From Phycisphaerales bacterium (GTDB lineage: Bacteria; Planctomycetota; Phycisphaerae; Phycisphaerales; UBA1924): a DNA stretch of 6,413 nucleotides. The notes under the pieces were generated by a model. It searched no databases, was not told the DNA's origin, and saw only the letters and a list, made by a program, of their open reading frames with translations. Below, piece after piece: positions 1-5,380 of the stretch; the first letter of the stretch is position 1; every line of letters begins with the position of its first letter. The translations under genes and the position numbers were made by a program. The stretch spans positions 1 through 6,413 of the forward strand of contig JAESSR010000339.1 in the NCBI GenBank assembly GCA_016764015.1, given 5' to 3'.

Positions 1-1702
1 CGATAATCTCATCGCCGGTCATGCCAGGCTTGGTTCGATCGCCCGATGCCGTCAATCGAACCTCTGGGAGCGTCCCCGCCATCTCACCTTGGCGTGCAAA
101 CACTGAAAACGCCCGTACCATCTGGATCGGCGTGACTGCCACCGCATACCCCATCCCAACCGAGGTCTGGGTCCACTTTGTCCACTGCTTCTTCGATCGA
201 ACAATCCCGTCGGCTTCACCTCCGAGCCCGATGCCGGTTTGATCTCCAAACCCGAGCGCCTTGACCATCATCCGAAGATCATCGTGGCTCAATCGAGAAG
301 TGGCGATCGACATCCCAATATTGGACGAATACTTAAGGACATCATCCCAATGATCGAGATCGGAATAGGTGTACACATCGGTAATCACGCGCCCGTATTC
401 ATTGCGGATAGATTTCTGTTTGATATCCAAGAGCTCATCATCGGGGAGCCACCCATTGGTCTTGGCGAGTGTCCAGGCGAATGGCTTAAATGTCGATCCG
501 GGTTCGTACACATCCTGCAGGCACCGGTTGTACGCCAGTGCGGGTTCGATAGCCCGATTGGGATCGTCACGGAGCACCTTGTAGCGAGGCTGATCGTCCA
601 CATCAGGCATCGTCGGGCGAGGCTCATCAGAGTTGGGATCCCACCATTGCACCGTTTGCAGATCGGGAATCTCTCGGAGCACATCGGTCATCGCCAGAAT
701 CTCACCTGTGTGTGGATTGAGCACGATCGCCCGCCCGCCCGCTGCATCGGCCTGCTCGACACCCATGACGAGTTGTTCGTACACCATCCGTTGGATTTCA
801 AGGTCGATGCTCAGACGAACATCTTGCCCTTTCTTGCTCTCAATCCATGCCCCGCGTTGAATCCACAACGCCTGCCCTTTGGCATCACGCACATAGGTCT
901 TGGATCCATCTTCGCCGATGAGCCGATCATTAAAAAGTTTCTCTGCCCCCAGCACACCCGTCCGCTCCGTGCCAGTCGGCGTATACCCAAACTTACCCAC
1001 GATTGATCCGACCAATGCTTCGCCGGTTTGTTCGCGCACCGGGGTGTGCTCAAGCGAAACCCCGGGGAGCCTGCTCGGTTCCTTTGATTGCTTATCTGCT
1101 CGCTGAATATCCCGGATGACTTGGGTCTGGCTCTGATCAAGCACCGAGCCCATCGGCAGATACCGAGAGAGCCGCAGCGGCTTTTTCGCCACGCTCTGAT
1201 CGATGCTCGCCAAGGACGCAAGCCCGGTCGAAGCAGACGATGACGAGTTGCTCTGCGGATTCGCACCCGCAACGCGAACCTGATCATTCTGGACCATCTT
1301 GGAGATCAACCGATTGGCAATCTGATCAATAGGCATATCAATCACCCCGCCGAGCGTGACGATCACCCGATCAATCGCAGCAGGGTCCTTTTTCATCACA
1401 TTGTGCAGCGCAACAGGATCAATAATCACCCGGTACCCAATACGAGTTGTTGCCAATACCCGTCCACGCCGATCGAGCAGATCCCCCCGGACAGATTCGA
1501 GCCTTTGCGAGGTCTTGCGGGCCGCGATAAATCCTTCGAGTTGATCACTCGGAGCAAGCTGAAGCTGAACCACACGCCCAACCACAAGCGCTAAGCCCAG
1601 CAAGGTACCAATCCTGAGCACCCACGAAATCAGATTGCTTCTCGAATCACTCGGGGAAGCAGTCGGCGTCGGGTTCATCAGGGCGTCGCGTTCATTGAGC
1701 AT
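1..1702 (-). CDS. ftsI: FtsI-type class B penicillin-binding protein (peptidoglycan D,D-transpeptidase), C-terminus beyond window
   Basis: Septal transpeptidase that cross-links peptidoglycan in the periplasm as a bitopic membrane protein. 567 codons are visible. A short cytoplasmic N-terminus is followed by one membrane segment (about residues 26-49), then the PBP dimerisation-domain hallmark RGDLLDRRGRVLA (72-84). The transpeptidase domain holds the catalytic SxxK as EPGSTFK (Ser403, Lys406) and the SxN motif as YSSN (459-461), spaced as in class B PBPs. The third motif, KTG, would lie past the left edge. The ATG at 1702 is chosen because a TGA lies in frame a few codons upstream, with only a TTG between. 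Its ribosome site is weak, and Met9 is an alternative start. The gene follows an FtsL-like gene by 73 bp, and that gap shows only weak symmetry and no terminator. The rsmH/ftsL/ftsI order is the classical dcw order, which favours FtsI over the elongation paralogue MrdA. Confidence 0.95.
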   Translation of the reverse strand, partial: MLNERDALMNPTPTASPSDSRSNLISWVLRIGTLLGLALVVGRVVQLQLAPSDQLEGFIAARKTSQRLESVRGDLLDRRGRVLATTRIGYRVIIDPVALHNVMKKDPAAIDRVIVTLGGVIDMPIDQIANRLISKMVQNDQVRVAGANPQSNSSSSASTGLASLASIDQSVAKKPLRLSRYLPMGSVLDQSQTQVIRDIQRADKQSKEPSRLPGVSLEHTPVREQTGEALVGSIVGKFGYTPTGTERTGVLGAEKLFNDRLIGEDGSKTYVRDAKGQALWIQRGAWIESKKGQDVRLSIDLEIQRMVYEQLVMGVEQADAAGGRAIVLNPHTGEILAMTDVLREIPDLQTVQWWDPNSDEPRPTMPDVDDQPRYKVLRDDPNRAIEPALAYNRCLQDVYEPGSTFKPFAWTLAKTNGWLPDDELLDIKQKSIRNEYGRVITDVYTYSDLDHWDDVLKYSSNIGMSIATSRLSHDDLRMMVKALGFGDQTGIGLGGEADGIVRSKKQWTKWTQTSVGMGYAVAVTPIQMVRAFSVFARQGEMAGTLPEVRLTASGDRTKPGMTGDEII

Positions 1703-1775
1703 GGCTGATCTTTCACGAAGGGAATGTGCGAAGAACAAAAATCAGTGACTGAGAAAAGAGGTTGAGAGAATAGGC

Positions 1776-2207
1776 TCATTCGCCGATGAAAATCACGCGT
1801 GAGCCATCTTCGAGAATCCATCCTTGCTCTTCATCGAACTCATCACTCCACTCATTGATACTTCGTTGAGTCAGCGAGCTTTGATCTGCCTGAGCTGCTC
1901 TATTCGTCTGTGTGGATTCTTTATCGAGTTGGAACTCAACCGCGTCTTGCCCAATCCCGAGCTTGGTTGGATGATGGACCGCTGGATCGAAGTTATCTTG
2001 CGACCCGAGCAGTTCAACCACGCGATCCGGGGTGCACGCCTGTGCGATATGCATGCGGATTTCACCTGTTTGTTCATCAAGCCGAAGGCAACGATGACGC
2101 GCCTGGGCCATCTCGTGAGCAGCCTGCAGGCGCGATTGACGCACCGAGAGCAACCCAATGCCGCTACTCCCACACACCAGAATCATCACCACCAGCTTGA
2201 TAAACAC
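1776..2207 (-). CDS. FtsL-like small bitopic membrane protein (candidate divisome scaffold)
   Basis: A protein of 143 residues if the GTG at 2207 is used. A hydrophobic segment (about residues 3-20) starts almost at the N-terminus. A polar, helix-forming stretch follows (22-57, rich in Q, R, E and A, likely a coiled coil), ending in TPDRVVELL (59-67). That short signature at the end of the coiled coil is typical of FtsL/FtsB-type proteins. The remaining 75 or so residues are hydrophilic and acidic, longer than the usual FtsL tail, and end in GWILEDGSRVIFIGE. FtsL bridges FtsB/FtsQ and the FtsW-FtsI synthase. Position directly upstream of ftsI and downstream of rsmH supports this identity, but FtsL diverges too much for sequence alone to prove it. 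The GTG is preferred because GGAG sits 7 nt upstream. A TTG at 2231 would add eight residues but has no good ribosome site. Confidence 0.75.
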   Translation of the reverse strand: MFIKLVVMILVCGSSGIGLLSVRQSRLQAAHEMAQARHRCLRLDEQTGEIRMHIAQACTPDRVVELLGSQDNFDPAVHHPTKLGIGQDAVEFQLDKESTQTNRAAQADQSSLTQRSINEWSDEFDEEQGWILEDGSRVIFIGE

Positions 2208-2214
2208 CGCTGCA

Positions 2215-2218
2215 CTCC
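2215..2218 (-). promoter_or_regulatory. Ribosome binding site of the FtsL-like gene
   Basis: On the minus strand this reads GGAG, 7 nt before the GTG at 2207. It lies inside the reading frame that would start from the TTG at 2231, so it argues for the shorter product. It falls in the 29-nt gap after the LysM gene, consistent with translation from a shared transcript. Confidence 0.6.
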
Positions 2219-2236
2219 AACTACTTACCAATCAAC

Positions 2237-3022
2237 TTACTTACTGGGAATCTTGAGTTTCATGCCAATACGGATGTCATTGGCACTATCGAGCCCATTG
2301 AGCTCCGCGATTTCATCCGCACGCCGAGATGTTCCGAGCAGCTTCATCGAAATCTGTCCGAGTGTGTCACCAGGGACAACCATGTAGCCTTTAACAGAGG
2401 TTGCCGTTGGTTGCGTGTTCGAACGAGTCGTAGTCTTTTTGGCATCGCTGGGCACCTTCAGATACACACCGATTTTCAAGATTGCATCTGGTCCAAGCAC
2501 ATCGGCATTGAGCTGATGGATTTCACTCCAACGATCGCCGTCACCCAACAGCCGCCGGGCGATTTGAATCAATGAATCGCCCTCGACAACCTTGTATTTC
2601 GCGTAGCTCACCTCCGGCAATGAACGAGCGAACGAGCGTGCTTGCTTGGGCGTCACCTGAGCAGCTTTGGGAAACTCGGTCTCTTGAACATGATTGAACG
2701 CCCGATCAAGAATCGAGCCCTGATCGCGGTCTTGGGAAGAGCTTGTAGCTCTTCGGCCATTAAAAATCTCGACCGGCGCATCTTGCCCAGGCTGAGATGA
2801 AGCAATCTGGCGTTTCGGGCTCGCGGTCTCAATCGCACGATTGAGTTCACGCTGTTCTCGAACACCAAGCTCGGTGATCGGCCCGTTGGCTTTCTGCCTG
2901 GATGCTTCTTGGGTATCGAGCTCCATCGAGTTGGCCTGCGAAAAATGATCGCTGACCAAAACGCCAACGACGAGCACGAGAACGAATCCAATTATAAGCG
3001 CGAGTTTGCTTTCTCTGGTCAC
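2237..3022 (-). CDS. Membrane-anchored protein with two LysM domains, inside the dcw cluster
   Basis: A 261-residue protein. The N-terminus MTRESK leads into one membrane segment (about residues 7-24, LALIIGFVLVLVVGVLV). A low-complexity polar linker rich in Q, S, E and R follows (25-140), then two LysM modules: YKVVEGDSLIQIARRLLG through LKVPSD (143-193) and YMVVPGDTLGQISMKLLG through LKIPSK (213-261), joined by a Thr/Ser/Lys linker. Each keeps the V-x-x-GD-[ST]-L opening and the LN...I-x-x-G-x-x-LK-[IV]-P closing pattern. LysM binds GlcNAc-containing glycans such as peptidoglycan, so the protein probably faces the periplasm with the N-terminus inside. No hydrolase or peptidase domain is present, so a binding or scaffolding role is inferred. 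The GTG at 3022 is chosen because AAGGA lies 7 nt upstream and the membrane segment then starts at the N-terminus. An in-frame start at 3115 would add 31 unlikely polar residues. Confidence 0.9.
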   Translation of the reverse strand: MTRESKLALIIGFVLVLVVGVLVSDHFSQANSMELDTQEASRQKANGPITELGVREQRELNRAIETASPKRQIASSQPGQDAPVEIFNGRRATSSSQDRDQGSILDRAFNHVQETEFPKAAQVTPKQARSFARSLPEVSYAKYKVVEGDSLIQIARRLLGDGDRWSEIHQLNADVLGPDAILKIGVYLKVPSDAKKTTTRSNTQPTATSVKGYMVVPGDTLGQISMKLLGTSRRADEIAELNGLDSANDIRIGMKLKIPSK

Positions 3023-3027
3023 GATCG

Positions 3028-3034
3028 CTTCCTT
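3028..3034 (-). promoter_or_regulatory. Ribosome binding site deciding the LysM-gene start
   Basis: The minus strand reads AAGGAAG just before GCGATC-GTG, with 7 nt between AAGGA and the GTG at 3022. This is the best Shine-Dalgarno match near the start and the main reason for rejecting the longer frame from 3115. Confidence 0.65.
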
Positions 3035-3081
3035 GCGGTGAGAGGATATAAAATCACTATCTTTAGAATACTTTTCAGACG

Positions 3082-3107
3082 CCCAAGAATCGATCCTTGA
3101 CCTTGGG
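3082..3107 (-). promoter_or_regulatory. Dyad-symmetric site in the leader of the LysM gene, possible operator
   Basis: The 106-bp gap between rsmH and the LysM gene holds CAAGAATCGATCCTTG at 3084-3099, a 16-bp palindrome with a single mismatched pair around a central ATCGAT. An overlapping pair, CCCAAG (3082-3087) and CTTGGG (3102-3107), could form a 6-bp stem with a 14-nt loop. No T-run follows on the minus strand, so a classical terminator is unlikely. The site lies about 60 bp upstream of the LysM start, with an AT-rich stretch (3047-3075) between them that could hold a promoter. Its function is inferred from symmetry only. Confidence 0.3.
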
Positions 3108-3128
3108 TAATACACACATCATCTGAAT

Positions 3129-4088
3129 CTAGCAGTTCGCATCTCCACGAATCGCCTTGCACACCCGCAGTTTCGCCGAGCGAGCACGCGGGTTCGACGC
3201 GATCTCAGCAGCACTTGCTGTGACTACGCCTCTGGTGATCGGCTTGATCCAACCCGACTTCCCCCACTCGGCAAACGCCCGTTTGACAGGGCGATCTTCG
3301 AGCGAATGAAACGCGATGATCGCGATTCTCGCGTTGTCACCAATCCAGCTCGGTTCACCCTTTCCCTGCTTACGAAGCGCGATGCCCATGACCCGGAGCA
3401 GCGCATCAAGGCTGCCGAGCTCATCATTGACCGCGATCCGCAACGCCTGAAAGGTTTTCGTTGCCGGATTGATCGAACCGCGAGGTCCGCGGCTCACCGA
3501 ACGCACAAGTTCAGCAAGCCGATCAGTCGTTGTAATCGGCTCAACCTCTCTGGCTTCAACAAGTTTTGATGCGATGCGCCGCGCTGATTTTTCTTCGCCA
3601 TATCGCCAGATGATGTCCGCCAAATCCGCTTCTGGGAGCGTATTGACCAGTTCCGCCGCCGTGATCGGGGTCGATTGATCCATCCGCATATCCAAAGGCC
3701 CAGAAAATCTGAAACTTAATCCACGCTCAGGGTCGTCCACCTGCGTGCTGGCAAACCCAAGATCGGCCAAGACCATGTCCGCTTTTAGCTCCATCGATTT
3801 GAGTTTCGCAGGCAGATCCGCAAAGTTCCCACAAATCGCATGCACCTTGGCCGAATCTGGATCATCAGGGCATAACACCTTGGCTACATTGATCTTGGCC
3901 CGATCAAGATTCCCCTGATCGAGATCATTGAGCACGATTGTCCCTGTCGCCCCGAGTATCTGAGCAACCAACATCGCGTGCCCACCAAGCCCCGCGGTGC
4001 AATCCACAAAGACCTCGCCGGGTTGCGGATCGAGCAGTTCAACAACCTCATTGGGAAGCACCGGAATATGGTTCAGTTCATCAGCCAT
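3129..4088 (-). CDS. rsmH: 16S rRNA (cytosine(1402)-N(4))-methyltransferase RsmH (MraW)
   Basis: Transfers a methyl group from S-adenosylmethionine to N4 of C1402 in the ribosomal P site, acting on the small subunit in the cytoplasm. At 319 residues it is full length for the family. Motifs in order: HIPVL (7-11); SAM-binding DCTAGLGGHA (29-38); DLGFAS (109-114) and PERGLSF (120-126); GPLDMRMD (130-137); IIWRYGEEKSARRIA (159-173); NPATKTFQALRIAVNDEL (207-224); FHSLEDRPVKR (260-270); and the C-terminal NPRARSAKLR (299-308). The family usually has HPAT or HPAK where this protein has NPAT (Asn207). The ATG at 4088 places HIPVL at the normal distance from the N-terminus. A possible GGAGAGG ribosome site is distant (13 nt). 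It is the first gene of the minus-strand dcw group, and mraZ, which often precedes it, is not directly upstream. Confidence 0.97.
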   Translation of the reverse strand: MADELNHIPVLPNEVVELLDPQPGEVFVDCTAGLGGHAMLVAQILGATGTIVLNDLDQGNLDRAKINVAKVLCPDDPDSAKVHAICGNFADLPAKLKSMELKADMVLADLGFASTQVDDPERGLSFRFSGPLDMRMDQSTPITAAELVNTLPEADLADIIWRYGEEKSARRIASKLVEAREVEPITTTDRLAELVRSVSRGPRGSINPATKTFQALRIAVNDELGSLDALLRVMGIALRKQGKGEPSWIGDNARIAIIAFHSLEDRPVKRAFAEWGKSGWIKPITRGVVTASAAEIASNPRARSAKLRVCKAIRGDANC

Positions 4089-4127
4089 ACGGGAGGATAG
4101 ACCTCTCCCCTCCCCCTATCCTCACTC
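4089..4127. promoter_or_regulatory. Short divergent intergenic region between rsmH and the zinc-ribbon gene
   Basis: This 39-bp strand-asymmetric stretch separates two divergent starts. In the rsmH direction it is purine rich, with GGAGAGG at 4102-4108. GGG and AGG there can pair with CCTCCC at 4091-4096 around a 5-nt loop, with a 2-nt bulge, which could mask the ribosome site. In the other direction it is pyrimidine rich, with no Shine-Dalgarno sequence before the GTG at 4128. TATCCT (4117-4122) sits where a -10 box would be if transcription began at or next to that GTG. No convincing -35 box is visible for either gene. Promoters are inferred from gene orientation only. Confidence 0.35.
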
Positions 4128-4508
4128 GTGAGCGAACCATCAATCGATCAATCATCGGTCATCACCACCGCCAACGCGACATCCGATGTCGCCCAGATTC
4201 TCTACGGGCTCTCAATCCGAGGCGTCCGCGCCAAAGCAGTTGAATCTCATACGAAACACACCGATCGGTTCCGAATCGTGCTCGAATCCCCTACCCTGAT
4301 CCAACGCCGAATCGCTAATGAATCAATCGCAGGCATCTGGGACGCGATTCTCGAAGACTACCAACGAGCCATCACCCTCGACGGGCATTGCTACTTCTGC
4401 CAATACGATGTCGCGAGCCTGCCCAAGCCAACCACCTGCCCAGAGTGCGGCCACCATCTCGATTCCCTCGATGCCCGCCGAGCGATGCGCGACGGACGGA
4501 AACTATAA
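4128..4508 (+). CDS. Small four-cysteine zinc-ribbon protein of unknown function
   Basis: A soluble 126-residue protein with no signal peptide or membrane segment. The N-terminal half (about residues 15-53, ANATSDVAQILYGLSIRGV followed by a strand-like RFRIVLES) resembles the small alpha/beta fold of DUF2007-type proteins; this is a weak, by-eye resemblance. The C-terminal half has CYFC (Cys88, Cys91) and CPEC (Cys104, Cys107), which should bind one zinc ion. The intervening QYDVASLPKPTT recalls the CGYDLRGL...CPECG ribbon frequent in planctomycete proteins, with the usual CGYDL replaced by CQYDV. It has no visible catalytic residues, so a binding or regulatory role is possible but unproven. 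GTG 4128 is the first start after an in-frame TAG at 4098, and no ribosome site precedes it. The gene diverges from rsmH and converges on the repeat region. Confidence 0.8.
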   Translation: MSEPSIDQSSVITTANATSDVAQILYGLSIRGVRAKAVESHTKHTDRFRIVLESPTLIQRRIANESIAGIWDAILEDYQRAITLDGHCYFCQYDVASLPKPTTCPECGHHLDSLDARRAMRDGRKL

Positions 4509-4518
4509 AAAATCTCCC

Positions 4519-4597
4519 AACGAGCCGCGACCGTGAGGGAGCGGTCTTCCTGTTATGTACGCAACTGAATACCACTCCCTCACGGTCGCGGCTCGTT
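4519..4597. repeat. Inverted repeat IR1: perfect 23-bp arms, 33-nt spacer
   Basis: The left arm (4519-4541) contains GAGCCGCGACCGTGAGGGAG, and the right arm (4575-4597) is its exact reverse complement over 23 bp. Similarity continues inward for about nine more bases with two mismatches (CGGTCTTC against TGGTATTC), so these look like two copies, in opposite orientation, of a repeat of about 32 bp. It starts 10 bp after the stop codon of the zinc-ribbon gene and could fold into a strong RNA hairpin. No T-run follows, so a standard intrinsic terminator is not supported. I associate the core sequence with dispersed repeats in planctomycete genomes; that is recollection, not a search. Confidence 0.9.
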
Positions 4598-4625
4598 AAA
4601 TGCAATGAACACCAATCTCAATCCC

Positions 4626-4774
4626 CTAGCAGGCCGCTAAGCAACTCGATGCGACCGGTTTCATCCTCTCATAAAACACCGTAATCGGTGTCTCATTCAT
4701 AGGTTTTCAGACCGAATATACCAGAAAATGAACAGCTTGAGAGGCACCAAATGAGTTGCTTAGCGGCCTGCTAG
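4626..4774. repeat. Inverted repeat IR2: 149-bp MITE-like unit with perfect 22-bp terminal repeats
   Basis: The ends at 4626-4647 (CTAGCAGGCCGCTAAGCAAC plus TC) and 4753-4774 are exact reverse complements over 22 bp. Inside them is a second nested pair, CCTCTCA (4665-4671) with TGAGAGG (4738-4744). At the core is a perfect hairpin, ACACCG-TAAT-CGGTGT (4676-4691). The spacer is AT richer than its surroundings and has no plausible gene. The ends could be read as TIRs beginning GCAGGCC flanked by TA on both sides, as in TA-targeting elements, but CTAG is itself palindromic, so a target duplication cannot be proven. It may be a non-autonomous mobile element or a structured RNA. Confidence 0.8.
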
Positions 4775-4776
4775 CT

Positions 4777-4879
4777 GGGTGCCCTGCTTCTGACCCGACC
4801 AACGGGAGGGCAAAGCAGGTCTTTGATTCGAGGATAGTCTCCGTTCCTGCTTTACCCTTCGGGATAAAGCAGGGCACCC
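4777..4879. repeat. Inverted repeat IR3: four copies of an AAGCAGG motif with alternative pairings
   Basis: GGGTGCCCTGCTT (4777-4789) and AAGCAGGGCACCC (4867-4879) are perfect 13-bp arms. Between them GGGCAAAGCAGG (4808-4819) and CCTGCTTTACCC (4846-4857) pair over 11 of 12 bases. The last two copies can instead pair locally: CCTGCTTTA (4846-4854) with TAAAGCAGG (4865-4873), extended by CCC/GGG around a TTC loop with one bulged A. The right end lies 6 bp beyond the stop codon of the 4886-5338 gene, so this hairpin could contribute to 3'-end formation there, though no T-run follows in that direction. Confidence 0.8.
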
Positions 4880-4885
4880 GCTTTG

Positions 4886-5338
4886 TTATTCATTCATGAT
4901 GTAGGTTGAGAGTAAATCTGGATCTGCGACCCACCACCGATCCTCACCTTCGGCACAGCAATCCACACGAACATGATGTGCAGCATACACGTCACCCACA
5001 AACATCTGCCCTAGACCGGGATTGATGAAATACAGCTCTACATACCAATCGTCTGATCCCACAATAACCATCTCATGCCTCACCCCACCAATCGTATGGC
5101 TTGTCATCAATCGTGGCTTACCCACGATTTGGGCATCGCTGACATCAAACTGGGCGAGTAGTCCTGACTGAGATGCTTCATCGAGTTGCTCAACAACACG
5201 CATTGCGCGTGCTTCACGAGCATTTGGGCCGATCTGATGATCAACCAAATACACAAGAGAAAAGAACCCATTGAAGATGAGTGACGCGATGAATAGGAAC
5301 ACCAAACCACCAAATCCGATCTTTGCTCGCTTTGACAT
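4886..5338 (-). CDS. Uncharacterised small membrane-anchored protein
   Basis: A 150-residue protein I cannot assign to a family. Basic MSKRAK leads into a strongly hydrophobic segment (about residues 8-32, with six Phe), acting as a membrane anchor or uncleaved signal. There is no lipobox. The rest (33-150) looks like a small globular domain outside the membrane: a helix (about 39-60, EARAMRVVEQLDEA), then alternating strand-like segments (AQIVGKP, HEMVIVG, WYVELYFINP, DVYAAHHVRVDCC) and aromatic WW at 135-136. Adjacent Cys127-Cys128 is notable. The domain has the look of a small ligand- or partner-binding fold, with no catalytic signature. The start is supported by GAGGGG just upstream. It lies 62 bp after the M29 peptidase gene on the same strand, with a hairpin in the gap, so co-transcription is uncertain. 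Confidence 0.75.
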   Translation of the reverse strand: MSKRAKIGFGGLVFLFIASLIFNGFFSLVYLVDHQIGPNAREARAMRVVEQLDEASQSGLLAQFDVSDAQIVGKPRLMTSHTIGGVRHEMVIVGSDDWYVELYFINPGLGQMFVGDVYAAHHVRVDCCAEGEDRWWVADPDLLSTYIMNE

Positions 5339-5341
5339 TAG

Positions 5342-5347
5342 CCCCTC
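5342..5347 (-). promoter_or_regulatory. Ribosome binding site of the small membrane protein gene
   Basis: The minus strand reads AAGAGGGGCTA-ATG. The GAGG core is 5 nt from the ATG at 5338, somewhat close but credible, and it supports that start, which places the membrane segment directly after a basic N-terminus. Confidence 0.55.
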
Positions 5348-5380
5348 TTTTCAATACAAGTAAACTCTAAAAGAACATAC

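Noticed and set aside
239..1006. Long plus-strand open frame (255 codons) opposite ftsI
   Set aside because: It is exactly antisense to conserved PBP sequence including SxxK, the translation has no recognisable domain, and it is explained by the codon bias of ftsI.
811..1287. Minus-strand frame of 158 codons within ftsI
   Set aside because: Arg-rich out-of-frame reading of ftsI with no domain; ftsI motifs are continuous through this stretch.
1703..1775. Terminator between the FtsL-like gene and ftsI (TCAGTCACTGA followed by TTTTT on the minus strand)
   Set aside because: The 5-bp arms leave a one-base loop and cannot form a stable hairpin.
2219..2243. Short imperfect direct repeat (TAAGTTGATTGG and TAAGTAGTTGG on the minus strand) at the end of the LysM gene
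   Set aside because: Only two short copies, probably chance or a small local duplication; no function can be supported.
1824..2387. Plus-strand frame of 187 codons across the FtsL-like and LysM genes
   Set aside because: It runs antisense across two supported genes and a gene junction, has no domain, and lacks a ribosome site.
4372..4684. Short frames on both strands reading through the IR1 arms
   Set aside because: Their SRDREG-like peptides come from translation of the inverted repeat and overlap the zinc-ribbon gene; they are not credible proteins.
4509..4885. CRISPR array
   Set aside because: The repeats are inverted pairs of three different sequences, not direct repeats with regular spacers, and no cas gene is present.
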